64,000 nt of DNA from Plesiocystis pacifica SIR-1 (GTDB lineage Bacteria; Myxococcota_A; Polyangia; Nannocystales; Nannocystaceae), in assembly GCF_000170895.1 (NCBI RefSeq), contig NZ_ABCS01000018.1:62001-126000 (forward strand). Reading direction: 5' to 3'. The notes under the pieces are model-generated. The model was not told the origin of the DNA. It made no database searches and saw nothing but the letters and a program-made list of their open reading frames with translations. Shown here piece by piece: positions 1 through 5,656 of this stretch. The translations under genes and the position numbers were made by a program. Each line of letters begins with the position of its first letter. Position 1 is the first letter of the stretch.

Positions 1-1196
1 GTCTCGAGCACGAGCTGCGACGCCGGGACCCCGAGGGCCCGCGCGACGGCGATGAGCCAGTCGAAGTCGCCCTCCTTCTCGCCCTCGAGCACGGCGAAGA
101 ACTCGCGCCGGTCCAGGCCGGCCTTGTCGGCGATCTCCGTGAGCGGGATGTCCTTGGCGTCGGCGATGCGCAAGATGTTCGCGCTCACGACTTCGTGCAT
201 GGGACGCTCGTCCACCGGCGCACGATACACCCTGGCAGCGACCCCGGGTGTGAGAGCGGCTATGTGCGCGGCGTAGGGGAGCGCGACCACGAAGAGCACG
301 GCCAGGGCAATGGGCAACCGGGTCACGTGGGGCCTGCGCGGGGGAGCAGCGGCCTGACGGAGCTGGGCGAGCCACTCTGCGAGCTCCGGGCGCTTCGCCT
401 GCTCGGGCTCCAGAGCAGACGCGAGCACCCGGACGAGCGCCTCGGGCATCCCCCTGGGCAGGCGAGCGGGACGCTGGAGCTCGCGCTCCGTCGCGGCGAT
501 GAGCAGGGTCGAGGCCGAGGAGCCCGCATGTGGATGGGTGCCAAACAGGCAGGCCCACGCGGTGCACGCGAGGGCGAAGACATCGTTGGAGGGGCTACGG
601 CGGCCCTGGAGGAGCTCGGGGGCGATGTAGCCAGGGGTCCCGGCGAAAGTCTCGGCGAGGTCGGGCCGTCCCGCGAGCCCGAAGTCGATGAGCACGGCGC
701 GGCCTCGGGTGACGATGATGTTCGCTGGCTTGACGTCCCCGTGCACGAGCAAGCGGCGGTGGCAGTGGAGCAGCCCGTCGCCGACCTCGATGATCCGCGC
801 GAGCACCTCCCGCCACGGACGCCCGAGAGACCACTGGTCCAAGGTCTGCCCCTCGCAGAACTCGAGCACGATGTAGCCCCGGCCCTCGTGCTCGCCGAAG
901 CCATGGACGCCGACGACGTTCGGGTGTCGGGCCTCGCTCGCCGCCCGGGCCTCGGCGAGCGCCTCGGGATGCTCGAGGCTCTTGATCACGACGACCCGCC
1001 CCAGCAGCGCATCCACGGCGACATGGACCCGCACCGAGGGTGAGCTGCTCGAGTCCGCGATGAGCAAGTACCGCGCCGAGCTCCTCGACTCCGGTAGCCG
1101 ATACTCGAGCTCCGCCACAATCCGCTCGAGCTCAGGATGTGCTCCCCCAATCTCCGGGCCCCACCACCGCGGCAAGCTCTCCCTCTTCTCATCCAC
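1..1196 (-). CDS. Transmembrane Ser/Thr protein kinase with C-terminal XRE-like domain (3' end outside window)
   Basis: Translation of the minus strand from a GTG at 1196 stays open to the window edge (398 codons). It gives a protein kinase: HPNVV and IVLEF in the N-lobe, catalytic loop HGDVKPANI, DFGLA, and a PGYIAPEL activation-segment end. The usual HRD Arg is Gly, making it a non-RD kinase. A transmembrane span follows (IALAVLFVVALPYAAHIAAL). The visible C-terminus is a helix-turn-helix-like domain (IPLTEIADKAGLDRREFFAV) closely matching the stand-alone regulator at 45022-45276. The glycine loop is poorly conserved. It probably signals from the inner membrane. Divergent from the sigma factor at 1306. 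The start is uncertain because the frame is open upstream; a TAGCCT hexamer lies 8 nt before this GTG. Confidence 0.85.
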   Translation of the reverse strand, partial: MDEKRESLPRWWGPEIGGAHPELERIVAELEYRLPESRSSARYLLIADSSSSPSVRVHVAVDALLGRVVVIKSLEHPEALAEARAASEARHPNVVGVHGFGEHEGRGYIVLEFCEGQTLDQWSLGRPWREVLARIIEVGDGLLHCHRRLLVHGDVKPANIIVTRGRAVLIDFGLAGRPDLAETFAGTPGYIAPELLQGRRSPSNDVFALACTAWACLFGTHPHAGSSASTLLIAATERELQRPARLPRGMPEALVRVLASALEPEQAKRPELAEWLAQLRQAAAPPRRPHVTRLPIALAVLFVVALPYAAHIAALTPGVAARVYRAPVDERPMHEVVSANILRIADAKDIPLTEIADKAGLDRREFFAVLEGEKEGDFDWLIAVARALGVPASQLVLE

Positions 1197-1293
1197 GCTC
1201 GCGCAGGCTAGCGACCACGCCCACCCCTGCCCCGGGAGGTTTTGCGATCACGGAGAGTGGATATGTGCCCGCGTCCCCGAAGGCCCGCGTTGC

Positions 1294-1299
1294 TACGGT
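1294..1299 (+). promoter_or_regulatory. Putative extended -10 element for the sigma factor at 1306
   Basis: TGCTACGGT fits the extended -10 pattern TGnTAnnnT and ends exactly 6 nt before the ATG at 1306. No Shine-Dalgarno sequence lies between, so the transcript is probably leaderless. The same spacing recurs at several other genes in this window. Confidence 0.5.
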
Positions 1300-1305
1300 C
1301 CACCG

Positions 1306-1830
1306 ATGAACGACCTCCAGCGCTGGCCCATCGCCGCAGGCCCCAAGACCCTGCGCCAGCTCAACGCCGAGCTGGTCACCTACCTGTGTCGCAAGATCGG
1401 CTCGCGCGACATCGCCGAAGACCTCGCCCAAGACGCCTGGCTCGCCTGCCCGAGCTACCGCGGCGAGAGCTCGCTGCGCACCTTCCTCCGGGCCGTCGCG
1501 CGCCGCCAGATCGCCGAGTGGTACCGGACGACGAGGCCGCGCCGCGCCCGGCAGCACTTCGTCTCAAAGTCCCTCCCCGACCCTGCGACCACGCTCTCCT
1601 CTCGCCTCGAGCACGCGGACGAGATCGCCAGGCTCCGCCGCTGGCTCTCGCAGCTGCCCGAGCCCTTCCAGTCGACCGTCCGGCTGTGGCTGACGGGGAT
1701 GAGCAACAAAGCCATCGCCCAGGCCCTCGGCTGCTCGGAGAACACCGTCCGCTCCCGTGTGTCCCGGGCCCGAACGATGATGCGGACCAGGCTCGAACGT
1801 GAGGATCAAACGTTGGCGAACCCCGTCTAG
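1306..1830 (+). CDS. ECF-type RNA polymerase sigma factor
   Basis: 174 aa. Region 2 is recognisable (DIAEDLAQDAWL, then SLRTFLRAVARRQIAEWYR) and region 4 is a clear sigma-70 r4 helix-turn-helix (AIAQALGCSENTVRSRVSRAR). Length is normal for an ECF factor. The ATG at 1306 is chosen over the in-frame start at 982 because the upstream part runs antisense through the divergent kinase and a promoter-like TACGGT lies 6 nt before it. It likely redirects RNA polymerase to a small regulon; the neighbouring kinase is a candidate input. No anti-sigma factor is adjacent. Confidence 0.9.
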   Translation: MNDLQRWPIAAGPKTLRQLNAELVTYLCRKIGSRDIAEDLAQDAWLACPSYRGESSLRTFLRAVARRQIAEWYRTTRPRRARQHFVSKSLPDPATTLSSRLEHADEIARLRRWLSQLPEPFQSTVRLWLTGMSNKAIAQALGCSENTVRSRVSRARTMMRTRLEREDQTLANPV

Positions 1831-1836
1831 CTGCGC

Positions 1837-2004
1837 GTGCCTGACACTCGAGACACCACCATCCGCATCCATGCCGCGCTTGCCGACTCCGAAGGCCCCC
1901 GGGTGCTGCTGACGATCGGAGACGTGCTCCTCGAGGTCCCGGCGTGCTTCTCCGTGAGTCACCTGCTCCTGCTCGTCGAGGCCCTCGAAGACCCATCCAC
2001 CTAA
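1837..2004 (+). CDS. Small hypothetical protein, 55 aa
   Basis: A GTG-started ORF begins 6 nt after the sigma factor stop and ends at TAA 2002-2004. It contains RVLLTIGDVLLEVPACFSV and a Leu-rich C-terminal helix (SHLLLLVEALED). No family is recognised. Tight spacing suggests co-transcription with the sigma factor. It could be a small partner of that factor or a chance high-GC ORF. Confidence 0.4.
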   Translation: MPDTRDTTIRIHAALADSEGPRVLLTIGDVLLEVPACFSVSHLLLLVEALEDPST

Positions 2005-2043
2005 ACACGCGAACATTGGCGGGAGACCCGCCCGTCACATCCT

Positions 2044-2095
2044 TGGACGCGACACTGACCGGCCCAGCGAGGTGCCAGGTCAGTGATAGCGTCCA
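2044..2095 (+). promoter_or_regulatory. Nested inverted repeat overlapping the promoter of the Cys-rich gene
   Basis: TGGACGC (2044-2050) and CACTGACC (2053-2060) are repeated inverted as GGTCAGTG (2078-2085) and GCGTCCA (2089-2095). The structure ends 3 nt before the ATG at 2099 and contains the -10-like TGATAGCGT (2084-2092), 6 nt from the ATG. It may be an operator or an mRNA or DNA hairpin controlling the gene. The right half (GTCAGTGnTAnCGTC) recurs before the kinase at 4137 and, with one extra base, before the paralogue at 51975. Confidence 0.55.
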
Positions 2096-2098
2096 TTT

Positions 2099-2614
2099 AT
2101 GATACTCGCGATCATTCTCACCACTCTTGCAGTCGCTCCCGATCTTTGTGGAGACATCCTCACAGACGACGACGGTAGCCCCTACACCGATGTGCTCGGC
2201 CAGACCCTCTCGCGCTACTGCGAGTGGACCGGGCCGGACGCGCCGCGGCTTGATGCGGAGGTCTGCTGCGACATCGATGGCGACGACGCGCAGTGCGACC
2301 TTCCCGACGACAACGGGCGCTGCGCGACCGGTAGCGACCGCTACTCCTGTGAGTTCGGGGAGGCGACAGCCGATGGCGTCACCTGCTATCAGCCGTTCCC
2401 CGACGCGTGCGACTTCGGGTTTTGCGTGGAGTACGTGGGGGTGCCTCCGGTCGAGGCCAAGGGGTCGGAGCTGCTGTGCTGCACCTCGCAAGGCTGCGAG
2501 ACCATCACTGTCGATTTGACGGTAGCGTGCGGCGAGGTCGGCGGTTACCTCGTCGCATGTGATGGGGGAGCGACCAACGAGGACGGAACCGTCGACTGTC
2601 TCGAAGACGAGTGA
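2099..2614 (+). CDS. Exported Cys-rich protein (block R, copy A)
   Basis: 171 aa with a short hydrophobic N-terminus (MILAIILTTLAVAPDLCGDI) resembling a signal peptide, then an acidic Cys-rich body with pairs such as AEVCCDI and ELLCCTSQGCE. Even spacing of cysteines suggests disulfide bonds outside the cytoplasm. No known family is recognised. A paralogue at 51445-51975 shares the cysteine pattern, the run YGEATxxGVTCYQPF (FGEAT here) and the ending TNEDGTV-C. In both copies it sits tail to tail with the transmembrane kinase, so it may be a sensor input, substrate or output of that kinase; this is inference. The ATG is supported by the promoter-like element 6 nt upstream. Confidence 0.8.
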   Translation: MILAIILTTLAVAPDLCGDILTDDDGSPYTDVLGQTLSRYCEWTGPDAPRLDAEVCCDIDGDDAQCDLPDDNGRCATGSDRYSCEFGEATADGVTCYQPFPDACDFGFCVEYVGVPPVEAKGSELLCCTSQGCETITVDLTVACGEVGGYLVACDGGATNEDGTVDCLEDE

Positions 2615-2622
2615 TTTAGTCG

Positions 2623-4137
2623 TCACTGAGACGCAGACGCACGTTCGTCGAGGGACCGCCCATCCTCCAAGAGCTCGACGGCTTCCTTGGTTGATGCCCC
2701 GTTAGTCCACAGCTCATGCTTGGCCTCGAGGCTCGCGGACTTGGCTTCCTTGGCCAGCTCACTCGCCAACTCGAACTGTCCCGCCTGCAACGCGGTTTCG
2801 CCGTGCTTGAGCAGTACTCGCCCCACGCGAAGCGCGGCGGGAGCAATGGGTTCGCCCGCCAGCTCCCGCCGCTCGAGCTCCCCTTTCCACACGACCAAGC
2901 CCTCGTCGTACTTCCCCCGCTGGATCAAGCCCACCGCCACGTCCACGAGGGACTCGGCCGGCATGGAGACCTCGACCTCGACCTCGGGGATCGCCTCCCC
3001 GGCCCGAGGCGCTCGAACCTGCGCCCACAGGCTCCCCAGCACCACACCGAACACGACACACAGCACCCCTGCGAGCACGGCCGCGTGCAGCCATCGTTGC
3101 TCGCGCAGTGGTTCCGCGCCGCCAGCATCAGGCTCGATCGCGTCGGAGAGCGCGTCGATCAGTGCTTCCAGGCTGCGATACCGCTGCCCCGGGTCCACGT
3201 GCATCCCCCGGAGCATGACATCCTCGATCGCCTTGGGGATCCCCGGCAGGGCCAGTTCCCCCCACCGCACCTCCCCCGCCTCCATGGACTCGAGCAGCTC
3301 GCCCGTGGTCTCGCCAGCGTAGGGCCGAATCGCATGCAAGGTGTGCCACGCCGACACGCACAGCGAGAACTGATCCGAGCGCGCGTCCCCCCGCCCGCCG
3401 CGAAGCCGCTCCGGGGCCATGTAGGCCTGCGTCCCGCCGCGCCGACGACAACTATCCTCCGAGTGGTCCTCGCCAGACTCCAAAAAGCCCAGGAGCTCCG
3501 CGACCCCAAAGTCTGCGACCACGACCTCGCCCCCCACGCCGATTAGCACGTTTGACGGTTTGAAGTCCCCATGGAGGATCCCCTGGGCGTGCGCCGCCGC
3601 GAGCCCGCGCGCGGCCGCCGTGTACACGCGCACGACCTCCGCCACGGGCGGCCACCGCTCGAGCCACGCCCGGCCGTCCTCGCCCTCGACGTAGTCCATC
3701 ACGATGTAGAGGCTCCCCTCGAAGCGCCCCACGTCGTACACGGTCACCACGTTGGGGTGTCGAAGCTTTGCGAGCACCATCGCCTCGCGCTCGAGCACGC
3801 CCTCAGCCTCCACACCAGCGGCCAGGCACAGCTTGAGCGCGACCCAGCGCCCCAGCACCGGATCCCAGCCGCGCAAGACCACGCCCATGCCGCCGTGGCC
3901 GATCATCTCCTCGATGACGTAGCGGCCGACCTGCATGCGAGGCATGTCGAGGTCCATCACCCGCAAGACGCGGTGCTCGTTGATGCGCGCGAGCAGCCCC
4001 ACCCACCGCTCCGGGAGCTGCTCTTCCTTGGGGAGCTCCGGCGGGTCCTCGTCCCCCACCTCCTCGATGAGGCGCTGGATCTCCTCCACGCTCAGCGCAC
4101 GCATGCCGTGGGGGTCGTCGCGGTCGTCTACGGCCAT
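2623..4137 (-). CDS. Transmembrane Ser/Thr protein kinase (block R, copy A)
   Basis: 504 aa. Kinase motifs in order: glycine loop IGHGGMGVVLRG, catalytic Lys in WVALKLCL, catalytic loop HGDFKPSNVLI (non-RD), DFGVAEL, and AYMAPERLRG. One transmembrane span follows (AAVLAGVLCVVFGVVLGSLW), then a mostly helical C-terminal region of about 130 residues outside the membrane. The ATG at 4137 is preferred over the GTG at 4161 because that GTG lies inside a promoter-like element (TGTTATCGT) and the shorter form matches the paralogue. It is divergent from the sigma factor at 4233 and convergent with the Cys-rich gene. The paralogue at 49920 has the same neighbours. Confidence 0.92.
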   Translation of the reverse strand: MAVDDRDDPHGMRALSVEEIQRLIEEVGDEDPPELPKEEQLPERWVGLLARINEHRVLRVMDLDMPRMQVGRYVIEEMIGHGGMGVVLRGWDPVLGRWVALKLCLAAGVEAEGVLEREAMVLAKLRHPNVVTVYDVGRFEGSLYIVMDYVEGEDGRAWLERWPPVAEVVRVYTAAARGLAAAHAQGILHGDFKPSNVLIGVGGEVVVADFGVAELLGFLESGEDHSEDSCRRRGGTQAYMAPERLRGGRGDARSDQFSLCVSAWHTLHAIRPYAGETTGELLESMEAGEVRWGELALPGIPKAIEDVMLRGMHVDPGQRYRSLEALIDALSDAIEPDAGGAEPLREQRWLHAAVLAGVLCVVFGVVLGSLWAQVRAPRAGEAIPEVEVEVSMPAESLVDVAVGLIQRGKYDEGLVVWKGELERRELAGEPIAPAALRVGRVLLKHGETALQAGQFELASELAKEAKSASLEAKHELWTNGASTKEAVELLEDGRSLDERASASQ

Positions 4138-4151
4138 CTCGAAGGGAGGCG

Positions 4152-4157
4152 ACGATA
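4152..4157 (-). promoter_or_regulatory. Putative extended -10 element for the kinase at 4137
   Basis: On the minus strand GTCAGTGTTATCGTC occurs 14 nt before the ATG. It matches 13 of 15 positions of GTCAGTGATAGCGTC upstream of the Cys-rich gene at 2099, so the two probably share one regulator or sigma factor. Confidence 0.5.
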
Positions 4158-4220
4158 ACACTGACTGGTCGCGCGGCGGGTGATTGGTCTTCGGGCCAGT
4201 CCCTCCCCCTCGCGAAGGTG

Positions 4221-4226
4221 TAGAGT
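4221..4226 (+). promoter_or_regulatory. Putative -10 element for the sigma factor at 4233
   Basis: TGTAGAGT with TAGAGT ending 6 nt before the GTG start. No ribosome-binding site is visible, consistent with a leaderless mRNA. Confidence 0.45.
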
Positions 4227-4232
4227 CTGTTC

Positions 4233-4811
4233 GTGGAGCTCGATCGCCTCTATAGCGAGTTCGCCGACAACTCGGAGCGCAGAGGACCCAAAGAGGCCCT
4301 GGGCGCTGGTTTGAACCACTGGCTACACCACTACTTCGCGCAGCGCTTTGGCAAGACCGTCGCCGAGGATCTCGCCCAGACCGCCGCGGAGACCGTCTGG
4401 CGCCTGATCCCGACCTTCGAGCCGGAGCACCCCGAGGCCTTCGGCCGCTGGGTCAACCGCATCGCCCGGATCCTCGTCATGCGGGAATGGAAGCGTCGTC
4501 AAGCCGAGCGTCGAAACGCGGCGAGCCTGCTCGAGCACAACCTCGGGACCAGCCCCAGCAGCGGGGTCGAGCGCCTCGAGCACGCGCGCATGTTGGAGAG
4601 CGAGATGAACCGGCTCCAGTCTCCCCTTCGTCGGGCGGTAGAGGATCAGCTCCGCGGTGGTGATGTCGCGTCCTTCGCCCGCCGACACGGCCTCCCGGAA
4701 GCGACCGTTCGAACGCACCGTCGCCGGGGGCGCAAGCGCCTCCAGCAGCGCATCGCGGCGCGCCGCCGGACCCCTCAGAGCTGCCCCTCGACCTCCGGCG
4801 GGCTGAGCTGA
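4233..4811 (+). CDS. Small ECF-like sigma factor (block R, copy A)
   Basis: 192 aa, GTG start. A sigma region-2-like stretch (AEDLAQTAAETVWRL, then AFGRWVNRIARILVMREWKR) is followed by a C-terminal helix-turn-helix (SFARRHGLPEATVRTHRRRGRKRLQQR). Region 4 is unusual, with a conserved RTHRRRGR instead of the common RxxRAR. The paralogue at 49248-49805 shares EPEHxxAFxRWVxRIA, EDQLRGGDV and TVRTHRRRG. It overlaps tail to tail with the XRE gene by 37 bp and diverges from the kinase, so the kinase or XRE protein may control it. A noncanonical subfamily is likely. Confidence 0.8.
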   Translation: MELDRLYSEFADNSERRGPKEALGAGLNHWLHHYFAQRFGKTVAEDLAQTAAETVWRLIPTFEPEHPEAFGRWVNRIARILVMREWKRRQAERRNAASLLEHNLGTSPSSGVERLEHARMLESEMNRLQSPLRRAVEDQLRGGDVASFARRHGLPEATVRTHRRRGRKRLQQRIAARRRTPQSCPSTSGGLS

Positions 4812-5152
4812 TCGAGCTGGGCGATCAGCTCGCGCACGATCGCCGTGAGCGCTCGAAGCTCCGCTGGGGACCGAGTCCTCAACAGATCCAGCAGCTCGTG
4901 CTCTCCCCGGCGCCCGCCTGTCTCATAGAGCAGAAAGAAGGTGCTCATTTGGAGGTCGAGGCCTGTACACAACTTGCGCAGGGTCCCCCGACTCGGCGAG
5001 AACTTCCCGTTCTCGAGGCTCCGGACGCTGTCCGCTGAAAGCCCCGAGCGCTCGGCGAGCAGCTCCTGTGTCAGACCTCGCTCGCTCCGCAGGGCCCGAA
5101 TGTGCCGGCCAAAGCGGCGGGCTTCCGGGTCGCTCCGTTGCTTGTGGCTCAA
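4775..5152 (-). CDS. XRE-family transcriptional regulator (block R, copy A)
   Basis: 125 aa. An N-terminal helix-turn-helix of the Cro/C1 type (RRFGRHIRALRSERGLTQEL, then SGLSADSVRSLENGKFSPS) is followed by a helical C-terminal region probably for dimerisation. The TTG start at 5152 overlaps the upstream stop as TTGA and is chosen because the paralogue at 48907 begins with GTGA overlapping its upstream stop in the same way. It is translationally coupled to the winged-helix-like gene and overlaps the sigma gene 3' end. Probably a repressor or switch for the block. Confidence 0.88.
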   Translation of the reverse strand: MSHKQRSDPEARRFGRHIRALRSERGLTQELLAERSGLSADSVRSLENGKFSPSRGTLRKLCTGLDLQMSTFFLLYETGGRRGEHELLDLLRTRSPAELRALTAIVRELIAQLDQLSPPEVEGQL

Positions 5153-5613
5153 GGCGCCCCCCCAGAGTCGAGAGCGCGATATCGAGTCGAGCTGGTCTTC
5201 CCCTTGCGCTCGGCGAGGCCAGCTTCGACGAGCCGCGTAAAGGAGCCCAGGAGCTTCCACCGGGGGCCCCCGACGCGCTCTCTGACGTGGCCCGCGGACA
5301 CCCAGCCGCCAGGAGAGACAGCCCGAGCCTCGAGCAGCACCGCCCGGACCAGCTCGTCAAACTCAGCCCCCGCGACGTGGCGTGCTTGCTCGAGACGTCG
5401 AAGGTCGTCGACGCTCCTGGGGATCGACCGAGCGCGGCAGCCTTGAAGCTCCTCGAGGCGTAGACCTCGCAAGGCCGACGCCCGCGGCCCCGAGCGCTCG
5501 ATGTGCTCGAGCAGGTCACCCAAGGTCCAGCGTGGATGGCCCCGCAAGACCGCGACGATCGCTCGCCGCTGCGCCTGCTCGAGGAGAGGGATGAAGTCTG
5601 CGCTGCGCACCAC
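5149..5613 (-). CDS. Winged-helix-like DNA-binding protein (block R, copy A)
   Basis: 154 aa from GTG 5613 (the next codon, GTG 5610, is equally possible), with GGAGG just upstream. The N-terminal helical part (AIVAVLRGHPRWTLGDLLEH) and C-terminal part (VGGPRWKLLGSFTRLVEAGL, then KTSSTRY) both resemble winged-helix modules. The paralogue at 48395-48910 conserves VGGPRWKL and RTSSTRY. No named family is recognised. It lies 43 bp downstream of the 655-aa gene on the same strand, so in copy A blocks E and R may form one leftward transcript. It probably acts with the coupled XRE protein. Confidence 0.7.
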   Translation of the reverse strand: MVRSADFIPLLEQAQRRAIVAVLRGHPRWTLGDLLEHIERSGPRASALRGLRLEELQGCRARSIPRSVDDLRRLEQARHVAGAEFDELVRAVLLEARAVSPGGWVSAGHVRERVGGPRWKLLGSFTRLVEAGLAERKGKTSSTRYRALDSGGAP

Positions 5614-5656
5614 CCCTCCATCTCCTCGCCGGGTGAAAAGTTTCAGCGAGAGGGTG

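Noticed and set aside
195..1043. 282-codon plus-strand frame
   Set aside because: It is antisense to the kinase, which shows HGDVKPAN, DFG and APE motifs on the minus strand.
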